Shown: in pieces, positions 16,686 to 26,614 of the stretch
Layout: the number at the start of each line of letters is the position of its first letter
Numbering within the stretch: position 1 is the first letter of the stretch
Source: Oceanobacillus damuensis
GTDB taxonomy: Bacteria > Bacillota > Bacilli > Bacillales > Amphibacillaceae
Direction of reading: 5' to 3'
Length of the DNA: 64,000 bases
Assembly: GCF_001618145.1 (NCBI RefSeq)
Contig: NZ_LQNF01000018.1
Span: forward strand, 18,750 to 82,749
The notes under the pieces: model-generated
What the model saw: only the letters and a program-made list of their open reading frames with translations
What the model was told of the DNA's origin: nothing
Databases searched by the model: none
Translations under genes and position numbers: made by a program

Positions 16686-18941
16686 ATGAAAAAAAATAAG
16701 ACTACGCATTTGATGGCTGGTATTTACATCATTATCTTTGTCGCAGTTTTCTTGGTTCTAACTGGAAGGTTTATGTATATCCAGGCGACCGGAGAGATAG
16801 ATGGAGTTTCTTTGGATGAATGGGCTGAACAAAAACGAACGTCATCTTACACACTAAGTGCGGAAAGAGGAAAGATTTTCGATAAAAATGGAATGACACT
16901 TGCATACGACAGACCTACATATCGGATGTATGCAATCTTAGATGAAGCGTATTCGGATAAATCAGAGGAGCCCTTGCATGTAGAAGATCCGCAAAAGACA
17001 GCGGAAACGCTGGCTCCTCTTTTAGACGTGGAAGTCAGCGAAATACTTGATCCATTAAAACGTGGAATTGAGAACGGGAGATTTCAGGTTGAATTCGGTA
17101 AAATCGGAAAAGAACTTTCCCAACAGAAAAAAGATGAAATTTCTGAGCTGGATATTCCCGGCATCAATTTCGAGGAAGAGTCTATACGCTATTATCCGAA
17201 TGGAATGTTCGCTTCCCATATCATTGGGTTCGCCAGGGAAACAGAAATTGAGACGGATGACGGGTATAAAAATGAAATTATCGGTATTGCAGGTATGGAG
17301 AATGAAATGAACGATCTCTTAAGCGGGACGGATGGTTTTATTTCCTACCAAAGGGACAGATACAATAAAAAATTATTGGATCCTAATGAAATTATTCAAT
17401 TGCCTGAAGACGGTGATGACGTTTACTTGACGATTGATCAGAAAATCCAGACTCTCTTGGAAGACGTTCTATCGCAAGTAGACGAAAATTACAATCCAAA
17501 AAAGATGAATGCAATCGTAATGGATGCCAAAACGGGACAAGTTTTGGCGATGAGCAGTCGTCCCAGCTATGACCCGAATAACCCTGAAAATGTGGAAAAC
17601 TGGTATAATGACGTGATTTCCACACCTTTTGAACCCGGTTCTACAGTGAAAATGTTTACGTGGGCTGCAGCAATCGAAGAAGGTGTCTACAACGGCTCGG
17701 AAGGTTTCCAGTCGGGGAGTTACCAGCCCAATGAACAAGTAAAGAAAATTCATGACCATAATGGTGGTGAAGGCTGGGGAGTGATCTCCTATGACGAAGG
17801 TTTTCAGCGTTCTTCCAATGTGGCTACTGCGAAGCTTGTCTGGGAAAAAATTGGTACAGATACGTTTTTAGAATATCTGCATGCCTTTGGGTTTCATGAA
17901 AAAACTGGAATAGATTTACCGGGAGAGGTTGCCGGGCAAATTCTTTATAACTGGCCTTTAGAGAAAATAACAACTTCATTCGGTCAGGGGAGTACGACCA
18001 CGCCAATTCAGCAAATGAAGGCAGCTACTGCAATTGCAAATGATGGGAAAATGCTTCAGCCATATGTGATTGACAAGATTGTTGACTCCACAAATGGGAA
18101 AGTTATTGAACAAAAATCACCGAATGTAGTTGGAGAGCCTATTTCAGCCGAGACAGCAGACCAGGTTTTAAAATTACTCGAATCAGTCGTTAATGGAGAA
18201 AATGGAACAGGAAAGATATATCAGTTGGATGATTATACAGTGGGCGGCAAAACAGGTACTGCAGAAATACCGAACCCTGACGGGGGAGGATATTTAACTG
18301 GAAAGGAAAATTATGTCTTTTCATTTCTTGGAATGGCCCCAATTGAAGATCCCGAGCTAATTATGTATGTATCTATTCAACAGCCGGAATTGGAACCGAC
18401 TGAAACGGGTTCTGTACCACTGTCATTTGTTTTTAATAATGTAGTTGAAAACAGTCTTCATTATCTTAATATTGACCCGGATATAGAGGGAAATGATAGA
18501 ATTCAGCAAATTACGGTGCCTAAATTGATAGGCGAAAATGCTACTGAATCGGAAGACATGCTTGTTAAACAAGGTCTGAAGGTGTCGTTAGTCGGTGATG
18601 GAGAAGAGATTGTGGCAGCGAGTGTAACCGAAGGAGAAGCTGTTCTTCCGAGCGACCGAATTATCTTGATTACAGACGAACCTCAAATGCCAGATATAAT
18701 TGGCTGGTCACTTAGAGATGTGATGAAGCTCACAGATTTAATGCAGCTAAAGGTCGAAACTTTCGGAAACGGCTATGTTGTAACGCAAAACATTCCGGAA
18801 GGTACACCAATCAAGGAAAACGATTATTTAGGTGTTGAACTTTTGCCTCCAGATGAGGAGCCGGAAGAAAATGTAGATGACAATAGAAACGGAGAAGAAG
18901 CAGAGGAATTAACAGATGAGGCTTCCACAGAGGAAGAATAA
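16686..18941 (+). CDS. pbpB: Penicillin-binding protein 2B, septal transpeptidase
   Basis: 751 residues. N-terminal anchor (about 10-30), dimerisation (pedestal) domain, transpeptidase domain with S319 in EPGSTVKMF (SxxK), RSSNVATAK (SxN) and GGKTGTAE (KTG), then C-terminal PASTA repeats (VPKLIGENATESEDML and MPDIIGWSLRDVMKL). An acidic tail (DEEPEENVDDNRNGEEAEEL) closes it. It cross-links septal peptidoglycan outside the membrane. Follows ftsL by 16 bases. Confidence 0.95.
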   Translation: MKKNKTTHLMAGIYIIIFVAVFLVLTGRFMYIQATGEIDGVSLDEWAEQKRTSSYTLSAERGKIFDKNGMTLAYDRPTYRMYAILDEAYSDKSEEPLHVEDPQKTAETLAPLLDVEVSEILDPLKRGIENGRFQVEFGKIGKELSQQKKDEISELDIPGINFEEESIRYYPNGMFASHIIGFARETEIETDDGYKNEIIGIAGMENEMNDLLSGTDGFISYQRDRYNKKLLDPNEIIQLPEDGDDVYLTIDQKIQTLLEDVLSQVDENYNPKKMNAIVMDAKTGQVLAMSSRPSYDPNNPENVENWYNDVISTPFEPGSTVKMFTWAAAIEEGVYNGSEGFQSGSYQPNEQVKKIHDHNGGEGWGVISYDEGFQRSSNVATAKLVWEKIGTDTFLEYLHAFGFHEKTGIDLPGEVAGQILYNWPLEKITTSFGQGSTTTPIQQMKAATAIANDGKMLQPYVIDKIVDSTNGKVIEQKSPNVVGEPISAETADQVLKLLESVVNGENGTGKIYQLDDYTVGGKTGTAEIPNPDGGGYLTGKENYVFSFLGMAPIEDPELIMYVSIQQPELEPTETGSVPLSFVFNNVVENSLHYLNIDPDIEGNDRIQQITVPKLIGENATESEDMLVKQGLKVSLVGDGEEIVAASVTEGEAVLPSDRIILITDEPQMPDIIGWSLRDVMKLTDLMQLKVETFGNGYVVTQNIPEGTPIKENDYLGVELLPPDEEPEENVDDNRNGEEAEELTDEASTEEE

Positions 18942-19043
18942 AAAAGAACTTCCGAAAAAGCAGCCGATGGACAAACAGTGTTCTATTCAGTTTTTTTAAC
19001 TCATATAGTGGATACAAACCAACCTGTGAAAAGGGGATGGAGA

Positions 19044-20978
19044 ATGAAACGCGTATCTGCTGTTACCGTGAAAAAACGAATAGTTACTGTTTTTCTTTTT
19101 GGGCTCATTATACTTGCCGTTATCGTCATACGGTTGGGCTATGTCCAATTTGTCATGGGTGAAAGGCTGACAGGACAAGCAAACGATCTCTGGACAAGAG
19201 ACATAATTTTTGAGGCGGAGCGAGGGTATATTTTGGATGCCGATGGAGAGGTATTAGCTGAGAATGTAACAGCTCCCTCAGTTGTGGCAATTCCGAGACA
19301 AATAGAGAATCCAGAAGATACTGCCAAAAAACTGGCACACATCCTTGATGTCAGTCAAGAAAAGGTGCTGGAAAATATTACAAAAAACGAATCAAGCGTG
19401 AGTCTTCGACCGGAAGGCATCAAAATTTCAGAAGAGCAGGAAAAGGCAATACGTAATCTGAACCTGAATGGGATCTATCTGGCAAAAGACTCAAAGAGAC
19501 ACTACCCTTATGGCGATGATTTGTCACACGTGCTTGGATTTACTGGCATAGATAATCAAGGGCTGATGGGCCTCGAGCTCTCCTATGAAGAAAAGCTTAA
19601 AGGAACACAGGGCAGTCTTTCCTTTTACTCGGATGCGAAGGGAAGAAGGCTTGATAGTCTCGCAGATGTCTATACACCACCAACTGATGGACTTAATTTA
19701 AAAACCACAATCAATTCGAAAGTACAGACCATAATGGAGAGGGAACTGGACGCGGCAGTTTTAAAATATAATCCTGACGGCGCGCTGGCAATAGCCATTA
19801 ACCCAAAAACTGGTGGTGTTCTTGGGATGACCACACGCCCCAATTTCCATCCTGAAAAGTACCAGGAAGTGGATGCTTCGATTTTTGGAAGAAATTTACC
19901 GATCTGGAGCACCTATGAGCCGGGTTCCACGTTTAAAATAATTACCCTTGCAGCAGCGTTGGAAGAACAGATGGTTGATCTGGAAGAAGACGATTATTAC
20001 GATGATGGGGATATATCTGTAGGTGGATCAACAATACATTGCTGGAAAAGCGGTGGACACGGACATCAAAGTTACCTGGAAGTCGTGCAGAATTCCTGTA
20101 ACCCTGGCTTTGTAAATCTTGGTCAGCTGCTGGGAACTGAAAAACTTTTCTCGTATATAGACAATTTTGGATTTGGAGAAAAAACGGGGATTGATTTGCA
20201 GGGAGAAGGGAATGGTATACTATTCGACCCTAAAAATGTAGGTCCCGTTGAACTTGCTACAACTTCATTTGGTCAAGGGGTATCTGTTACACCTATTCAG
20301 CAGGTTATGGCTGTTGCGGCGGCAGTTAACGGCGGTTATCTGTATGAGCCTTATATTGCCGATGAATGGATAGATCCTATTACAGGTGAGACAGTAGAAA
20401 AAAACGAACCAATTTTAAAAAGAAGCGTTATATCTGAATCTACCTCAGAGGAATTACGCCATGCGCTTGAAAGTGTTGTAGCTCAAGGAACAGGAAGGCC
20501 GGCATATGTGGATGGTTACCGTGTTGGCGGAAAGACAGGTACTGCTCAAAAGGTAGGACCAAATGGAGCTTATTTGGAAAATAACTATATTGTTTCATTT
20601 ATCGGATTTGCGCCAGCGGATGATCCAGAAATCATTGTCTATCTAGCTGTAGACAATCCGAAGAATACAGTTCAATTTGGAGGGGTAGTTGCAGCGCCAA
20701 TCGTTGGGACAATAATCGGGGACAGTTTGAGGGCGATGGATGTTGAACCACGTACAGATGGTCTGGAAAAAGAGTATATGTGGCCTGAAATGCCAAAAGT
20801 GGAGGTCCCTGATTTAATTGGTCATTCCAACCAGGAGCTAGCTGAATATTTACTTGACTTATCCATTGAAACAAGTGGGGAAGGTGATTATATTGCCGAT
20901 CAGTCTCCAGATCCAGGAACTAAATTGGAACAAGGATCAACAATAAGAATTTATCTGTCAGACGAAAAACATCGTTAA
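19044..20978 (+). CDS. spoVD: Stage V sporulation protein D (class B PBP)
   Basis: 644 residues from the ATG at 19044 after GGGGATGGAG; in-frame codons upstream lack this site. Architecture is like PBP2B: N-terminal anchor, S295 in YEPGSTFKII, NSCNPGFV (SxN), GGKTGTAQKV, and a single C-terminal PASTA repeat (VPDLIGHSNQELAEYL). SpoVD makes spore cortex peptidoglycan with SpoVE in the mother cell. It lies between pbpB and murE as in B. subtilis. Confidence 0.94.
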   Translation: MKRVSAVTVKKRIVTVFLFGLIILAVIVIRLGYVQFVMGERLTGQANDLWTRDIIFEAERGYILDADGEVLAENVTAPSVVAIPRQIENPEDTAKKLAHILDVSQEKVLENITKNESSVSLRPEGIKISEEQEKAIRNLNLNGIYLAKDSKRHYPYGDDLSHVLGFTGIDNQGLMGLELSYEEKLKGTQGSLSFYSDAKGRRLDSLADVYTPPTDGLNLKTTINSKVQTIMERELDAAVLKYNPDGALAIAINPKTGGVLGMTTRPNFHPEKYQEVDASIFGRNLPIWSTYEPGSTFKIITLAAALEEQMVDLEEDDYYDDGDISVGGSTIHCWKSGGHGHQSYLEVVQNSCNPGFVNLGQLLGTEKLFSYIDNFGFGEKTGIDLQGEGNGILFDPKNVGPVELATTSFGQGVSVTPIQQVMAVAAAVNGGYLYEPYIADEWIDPITGETVEKNEPILKRSVISESTSEELRHALESVVAQGTGRPAYVDGYRVGGKTGTAQKVGPNGAYLENNYIVSFIGFAPADDPEIIVYLAVDNPKNTVQFGGVVAAPIVGTIIGDSLRAMDVEPRTDGLEKEYMWPEMPKVEVPDLIGHSNQELAEYLLDLSIETSGEGDYIADQSPDPGTKLEQGSTIRIYLSDEKHR

Positions 20979-20991
20979 ATACGGGGAAGTT

Positions 20992-21042
20992 TGCTATAAT
21001 ATATAAGCGAATGTGTGAAAGAGGGTGACTGGCCACCCTCTT
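20992..21042 (+). promoter_or_regulatory. Extended -10 promoter and hairpin before murE
   Basis: TGCTATAAT (extended -10 element, TATAAT at 20995-21000) follows the spoVD stop; no good -35 is seen. At 21019-21042 AAGAGGGTG pairs exactly with CACCCTCTT around a 6-base loop. Only TTAAAAA follows, so the hairpin may be a weak terminator or a 5' leader structure of the murE transcript. Confidence 0.55.
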
Positions 21043-21099
21043 AAAAATCGATTGCTTGAAGAATACATATGTAGGATATAAAAGATAAGGATGTTAGTT

Positions 21100-22581
21100 A
21101 TGAAATTAAAAGAATTGCTTGGTGTAATACCATTTTATGAAACGAATTCGCCAATTGATAAGATCGAATGTAACGATCTGAAAATGGACTCACGCACGAT
21201 AAAACCTGGTAATGTATTCATTTGCATTACTGGCTTTACCGTCGATGGCCATAATTATGTCGAGCAGGCTGTCGCAAATGGGGCAGTTGCAGTGATTGCT
21301 GAAAAAACGATAAATGCAAACGTATCTGTTCCAATTATAAAGGTTACCGATACAAATCGAGTCCTGCCGATGCTGGCAGCAAAATATTTCAATTATCCAA
21401 CAGCAACACTTCCACTGATAGGTGTAACGGGTACAAACGGAAAAACAACTGTTACATATCTGCTGGAAAAAATATTTAATCTTCATCGAAAAAAGACGGG
21501 GGTTATCGGAACCATACAACTAAAAATTGGCGATGATACATACCCAGTGGCAAATACAACACCTGATGCTTTGCATCTTCAACGCATTTTTGACAAAATG
21601 CGTTCGGAAAATGTAGACCAGGCAATTATGGAAGTTTCATCACATGCGCTTGATCTCGGCCGAGTCTATGGCTGTGAATATGATATTGCAATCTTTACCA
21701 ACCTGTCACAGGATCACTTGGATTATCATACCGATTTACAGGATTATCTCCGAGTTAAGAGCTTATTATTTTCCCAGCTCGGAAATAGTTACAATAGCAA
21801 CTCTCAGAAGTTTGCAGTTATAAATGAAGACGATCCATCAAGCAATCTGCTGAAGAATAGTACAGCACAGCATATTCTGACGTACGGGTGCAAACGAAAT
21901 GCATCCGTTATGGCTGAGAATATTAATCTTCAAGCGACTGGAACATCATTTAACCTGAAGTCACCAGCAGGGGAAATTCCTATCAACAGTAGGCTGATAG
22001 GAATGTTCAATGTATATAATATGCTTGCTGCAAGTACCGCTGCAATAGCAGCCAAAGTACCTCTGTCTGTCATAAAAACTGCAATGGAAAGCATAAACGG
22101 TGTGAACGGACGTTTTGAACCGGTCGTGGAGGGACAGGATTTTGCGGTTATCGTGGATTATGCACATACCCCGGATTCTCTCGAAAATGTACTGCAGACC
22201 AGCCGTGAATTTGCCAAGAAAAAAGTGTATGTCGTAGTAGGATGTGGCGGCGATCGGGATAGAAGCAAGCGTCCATTGATGGCAAAAATCGCCCTCACCT
22301 ATGCAGACCATGCAATATTCACTTCCGATAATCCAAGGACTGAAAACCCACAACAAATTTTGGATGACATGACAAGCGGTTTAGATGAATCTGACGGAAG
22401 TTTTGAAGTGATTGAGGACCGTAAAGATGCAATTAAACAGGCAGTAAACTATGCCAAGGATGAAGATATTATCCTTATTGCCGGAAAAGGCCATGAAACA
22501 TATCAGGTAATTGGTCATACTAAGTATGACTTCGATGATCGTGAAGTTGCAAGAACAGCAATACATGCTAAGGAGAAATAA
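21100..22581 (+). CDS. murE: UDP-MurNAc-tripeptide ligase (meso-DAP adding) MurE
   Basis: 493 residues from the ATG at 21100 (MKLKELLG); another ATG 9 bases upstream is possible. P-loop GVTGTNGKTTVTYLLE; the motif SDNPRTENP carries the DNPR sequence that marks meso-diaminopimelate specificity. It adds meso-DAP to UDP-MurNAc-Ala-Glu, so the organism has DAP-type peptidoglycan. Followed 2 bases later by murF. Confidence 0.96.
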   Translation: MKLKELLGVIPFYETNSPIDKIECNDLKMDSRTIKPGNVFICITGFTVDGHNYVEQAVANGAVAVIAEKTINANVSVPIIKVTDTNRVLPMLAAKYFNYPTATLPLIGVTGTNGKTTVTYLLEKIFNLHRKKTGVIGTIQLKIGDDTYPVANTTPDALHLQRIFDKMRSENVDQAIMEVSSHALDLGRVYGCEYDIAIFTNLSQDHLDYHTDLQDYLRVKSLLFSQLGNSYNSNSQKFAVINEDDPSSNLLKNSTAQHILTYGCKRNASVMAENINLQATGTSFNLKSPAGEIPINSRLIGMFNVYNMLAASTAAIAAKVPLSVIKTAMESINGVNGRFEPVVEGQDFAVIVDYAHTPDSLENVLQTSREFAKKKVYVVVGCGGDRDRSKRPLMAKIALTYADHAIFTSDNPRTENPQQILDDMTSGLDESDGSFEVIEDRKDAIKQAVNYAKDEDIILIAGKGHETYQVIGHTKYDFDDREVARTAIHAKEK

Positions 22582-22583
22582 TT

Positions 22584-23960
22584 ATGATATTTACAACGAA
22601 TTGGTTATCAGAAATCTTTACAGACAATCAAGGAAATGTTCAGGACAGCAAAGAGATCAATGAAGTGAGCACAGACAGTAGGAGCAAAGCGGATAATTCC
22701 TTGTTTATACCATTAGTCGGTGAAAATTTTGACGGTCATCAATTTTCCGAACAGGCAGTTGAGAATGGTGCAGGTGCACTAATCTGGGATAAAAGCAAGA
22801 AAGTCCCAGACTCACTCCCAGAAGACTTTCCAATCTTCTTCGTAGCTGATACGCTAAATGCATTGCAGGAATTGGCAGCCAATTACCGAAATGAGATAAA
22901 TCCAATTGTTGTCGGAGTCACCGGTTCAAACGGCAAAACGACAACGAAGGATTTGATTACGACGGTAGTGAAAACAACATACCGTACCCATTATACGAAT
23001 GGTAATTTTAATAACCATATCGGTTTGCCGCTTACGATTTTGTCAATGGACAGAGAGACCGAAGTATTAATACTGGAAATGGGCATGAGTAACTTCGGAG
23101 AGATCGATCTCCTATCGAAAATTGCCAGACCGGATTATGCAATCATAACCAATATTGGAGAATCACATATTGAATTTTTAGGGTCAAGAGAGGGAATAGC
23201 CAAGGCAAAACTTGAAATAGTGAATGGTATGAAGGAAGATGGCGTATTAATCGTGGATGGTGACGAAGCCCTGCTTCAGAACTTGCAGTTTCCCCAAAAG
23301 ATCATAAAAAATGGCTTTCTTAAAACAAATGATAATGTCCTTTCAAATGTATCCATTACTCCAAAGGAAACAGTGTTCAAACTGTCAGATGAGTTAACGT
23401 ATAAAGTTCCACTGTTGGGAAAACACCATGCTAAAAATGCTTCCTTTGCATTAACAATTGGAGAACAATTGAATATCCCTCCAGAAACAAGCAATGATGC
23501 TTTACAAAACCTGGAGCTTACAGGCATGCGGTTTGAATTAATAAAAGGAAAGCATGATGCTTCCATTATCAACGATGCATATAATGCTTCCCCAACTTCA
23601 ATGATTGCATCGATTGAAGTTGTTAAACAGCTGTCTGGATTCAAGCAGAAAGTATTAGTTCTTGGTGATATACTGGAGCTGGGTGATCATGCTGAGCAGT
23701 TACACCGGTCAATTGCTGAAGCAATTACGCCACCGATTACAGCTTTATTCACGTTTGGAGATAAAGCTGAAATCATTTGTGAAGAAGTCGATAAAACGGA
23801 AAGCAGTATTGAGTGCTCTCATTTTACATCCAAGGAAGAATTGGCTGAGTCGTTGCATTCTTATCTGACAAAGGATACATTACTGTTATTTAAGGCTTCC
23901 AGAGGATTGAAATTTGAAACAATTATTGAAGATATACAAAACCTTACAGAGGAAAATTAA
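22584..23960 (+). CDS. murF: UDP-MurNAc-tripeptide-D-alanyl-D-alanine ligase MurF
   Basis: 458 residues, RBS AAGGAG. P-loop GVTGSNGKTTTKDLI, ILEMGMSNFGEID, TNIGESHIEFLGS and INDAYNASPTSM. It adds D-Ala-D-Ala to give the pentapeptide precursor. In B. subtilis murF is elsewhere (with ddl); here it lies inside the dcw cluster between murE and mraY. Confidence 0.96.
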   Translation: MIFTTNWLSEIFTDNQGNVQDSKEINEVSTDSRSKADNSLFIPLVGENFDGHQFSEQAVENGAGALIWDKSKKVPDSLPEDFPIFFVADTLNALQELAANYRNEINPIVVGVTGSNGKTTTKDLITTVVKTTYRTHYTNGNFNNHIGLPLTILSMDRETEVLILEMGMSNFGEIDLLSKIARPDYAIITNIGESHIEFLGSREGIAKAKLEIVNGMKEDGVLIVDGDEALLQNLQFPQKIIKNGFLKTNDNVLSNVSITPKETVFKLSDELTYKVPLLGKHHAKNASFALTIGEQLNIPPETSNDALQNLELTGMRFELIKGKHDASIINDAYNASPTSMIASIEVVKQLSGFKQKVLVLGDILELGDHAEQLHRSIAEAITPPITALFTFGDKAEIICEEVDKTESSIECSHFTSKEELAESLHSYLTKDTLLLFKASRGLKFETIIEDIQNLTEEN

Positions 23961-24001
23961 CCAAATCTTAGTTGGACGGTTACGTATGAGGAGGAAACGA
24001 A

Positions 24002-24985
24002 GTGAATATAACTGTTTTATTAATTACAATAGCTATAGCATTTCTCATTACCGTTCTTCTATCTCCAATATTTATTCCATTTTTAAGAAGATTAAAGTTT
24101 GGGCAAAGCATTAGAGAAGAAGGACCTAAGTCACATATGAAAAAAACTGGTACCCCTACGATGGGCGGGATCATGATTATCTTTAGCATCATCATTACCT
24201 CCCTGATTATGGCCAGCAGGGCTGGTGGAGAAGGTATAGGCTATGAAATATGGCTTTTGATATTTGTTTTGTTCGGCTATGGCCTGCTCGGATTCCTTGA
24301 TGACTTTATTAAAGTTGTCATGAAGCGGAATCTGGGACTGACATCGAAACAAAAATTGCTGGGTCAGATTATTATAGCACTCGTTTTTTATTTTATTCTG
24401 AGAAGTCAAGAATTTTCAACGGCAATTCGCATTCCCGGTACTGATATTCAATGGGATATTGGCTGGACGTATGCAATATTGATTATATTCATGATGGTCG
24501 GTGCATCAAATGCCGTAAATCTGACAGATGGCTTGGATGGGTTATTGGCCGGGACAGCAGCCATTGCATTTGGAGCTTTTGCGGTTCTTGCATGGTACGG
24601 TACGCCACAAAACGAAGCGGCAATATTTGCGCTTGCTGTAGTGGGTGCATTACTAGGGTTTCTTGTATTCAATGCACATCCCGCCAAGGTATTCATGGGA
24701 GACACAGGTTCATTAGCCCTTGGAGGGGCAATCGCAGCAATTTCAATTATATTGAAAATGGAGATACTTCTCGTGATTATTGGTGGGGTCTTCGTAATTG
24801 AGACACTTTCAGTGATCATTCAGGTTATCTCTTTTAAAACAACAGGAAAAAGAGTGTTTAAAATGAGCCCTCTACATCACCATTATGAATTGCTTGGTTG
24901 GTCAGAATGGCGTGTAGTCACAACATTCTGGCTTGTAGGAGTCTTGTTCGCCGCACTTGGCATCTATATTGAGGTGGGCTTGTAA
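24002..24985 (+). CDS. mraY: Phospho-MurNAc-pentapeptide transferase MraY
   Basis: 327 residues, GTG start after AGGAGG. About ten membrane helices. Catalytic and substrate motifs: [23 protein letters not shown] (Asp pair), [26 protein letters not shown] and SPLHHHYEL (His cluster). It makes lipid I on the inner membrane face from UDP-MurNAc-pentapeptide and undecaprenyl phosphate. Its stop overlaps the murD start (TAATG). Confidence 0.97.
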   Translation: MNITVLLITIAIAFLITVLLSPIFIPFLRRLKFGQSIREEGPKSHMKKTGTPTMGGIMIIFSIIITSLIMASRAGGEGIGYEIWLLIFVLFGYGLLGFLDDFIKVVMKRNLGLTSKQKLLGQIIIALVFYFILRSQEFSTAIRIPGTDIQWDIGWTYAILIIFMMVGASNAVNLTDGLDGLLAGTAAIAFGAFAVLAWYGTPQNEAAIFALAVVGALLGFLVFNAHPAKVFMGDTGSLALGGAIAAISIILKMEILLVIIGGVFVIETLSVIIQVISFKTTGKRVFKMSPLHHHYELLGWSEWRVVTTFWLVGVLFAALGIYIEVGL

Positions 24986-26331
24986 TGAAGAAATTTACAG
25001 ATTTCCCATATTCCAGCATACTGGTACTCGGTTTGGCGAAAAGTGGAACAGCAGCAGCAGAAACATTGCTTGCCAACGAGAAAAATGTCATTGTTAATGA
25101 TATGAAGGCAAGTGAGAATGATGAAAATGTAATGAATTTAAAAAAGATGGGCGCCGATGTCATTGTTGGCTCCCATCCTATTTCTATTTTGGATGGCATA
25201 GAAATAGTCGTTAAAAATCCTGGGATACCATACGACAATCCAATTGTTGCAGAAGCATCAACACGGGGAATTCCCATTATTACGGAAATTGAACTAGCTT
25301 TTCATTTAGCAGATGGACCGATTATTGGTGTTACTGGGTCTAACGGTAAAACAACAACGACAACACTGATAACAGAAATGCTCAAAAAGAGTGACCAGCC
25401 TGTTAAAGTCGCTGGAAATATTGGTGTTGTAGCTACAGAAGCTGTACATGACTTAAAAAGAGGTGAAAATCTCGTTCTTGAGCTCTCCTCCTTCCAGTTA
25501 CAGGGAATTGAAAAATTTAAGCCAACAACATCCGTTTTACTGAACATATTTGAAGCACATTTGGATTACCATAAAACAATCGATAATTACAAACAAGCGA
25601 AGTTTAATATCTTCAGGAACCAAACAGCAGAGGATTATCTTGTCTATAATGCGGATGACCCTTCGATTTCGCAAGCAGTTCATCATGCAAAGGCGAAACA
25701 AGTCCCATTTTCAGTGAGCAAGAAGCTGGAAACAGGTGCTTGGACAGATGAAGAATATGTTTACTTTGAAGGTGAAAAAGTAATTTCCAGAAAAGAAATT
25801 GTACTTGTAGGAGAACATAATCTCGAAAACATACTTGCTGCAGTGGCTGCAGGGAAAATAAATGGTGCATCCAATGAAGGTATCAAAAAAGTATTAACGA
25901 CTTTTGCCGGGGTTAGACATCGTCTGCAGTTTGTTGGAAATATCAATGGTCGATCATTTTATAACGATTCCAAAGCAACAAATATATTGGCAACACAAAA
26001 GGCCTTAAGCGCGTTTATGCAACCTGTGATCTTATTGGCTGGAGGTCTTGACCGTGGAAATGAATTTGCAGATTTATTGCCGTACTTGAAAGATGTAAAA
26101 ACGATGATTGTATTTGGGCAGACTGCTGAAAAGCTGAGGCGTCTGGCAGAGGAAGCTGCTATTCAAACCGTAGAGGCAGAGAATGTGGAAGAGGCCGTAG
26201 GAAAGGCCTATTCTGTCTCTAAGGAGGATGATGTAATCCTTCTCTCACCAGCCTGTGCAAGCTGGGATCAATACCGGTCGTTTGAAGAAAGAGGAGACAT
26301 TTTTGTACAAGCCGTGCATAAACTAAAATAG
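24985..26331 (+). CDS. murD: UDP-MurNAc-L-alanine:D-glutamate ligase MurD
   Basis: 448 residues. N-terminal Rossmann part (VLGLAKSGTAAAETLL), P-loop GVTGSNGKTTTTTLITE, FYNDSKATNILATQKAL and the C-terminal SPACASWDQY segment. Adds D-Glu to UDP-MurNAc-L-Ala. It overlaps mraY by one base and is followed by an inverted family C repeat that separates it from ftsW. Confidence 0.96.
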   Translation: MKKFTDFPYSSILVLGLAKSGTAAAETLLANEKNVIVNDMKASENDENVMNLKKMGADVIVGSHPISILDGIEIVVKNPGIPYDNPIVAEASTRGIPIITEIELAFHLADGPIIGVTGSNGKTTTTTLITEMLKKSDQPVKVAGNIGVVATEAVHDLKRGENLVLELSSFQLQGIEKFKPTTSVLLNIFEAHLDYHKTIDNYKQAKFNIFRNQTAEDYLVYNADDPSISQAVHHAKAKQVPFSVSKKLETGAWTDEEYVYFEGEKVISRKEIVLVGEHNLENILAAVAAGKINGASNEGIKKVLTTFAGVRHRLQFVGNINGRSFYNDSKATNILATQKALSAFMQPVILLAGGLDRGNEFADLLPYLKDVKTMIVFGQTAEKLRRLAEEAAIQTVEAENVEEAVGKAYSVSKEDDVILLSPACASWDQYRSFEERGDIFVQAVHKLK

Positions 26332-26339
26332 GGGCAAGT

Positions 26340-26545
26340 ACAAAAGCTTAAAGCCAGGTGATTGACGTATCGACAGAACAGAGCCGCAGGAGATAGGATA
26401 AGCGCAGCCATAGTACATCTTTTGCTTCCGAGCGAAAAGGCACCTCGACTACTCCGATGGTACCGATCGATTCAAGAGGTGATGGGAGTTCGATACGCTT
26501 AAGCGCTGGAGCTGGATGTGGCTGTTACGGTAACTAAGTTATCTG
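26340..26545 (-). repeat. Family C repeat, copy C2 (inverted), inside the dcw cluster
   Basis: The reverse strand reads ACAGCCACATCCAGCTCCAG and continues with sequence related to the copies at 31678, 33611 and 44150. It fills the gap between murD and the ftsW/spoVE gene, which are adjacent in related genomes. No coding frame. Confidence 0.65.
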
Positions 26546-26614
26546 CAGCATTACAATTTCATAATCACTACAACGAACGCCCCTAATCCTACATTGGTAA
26601 AAAGGGGTGTTTTT

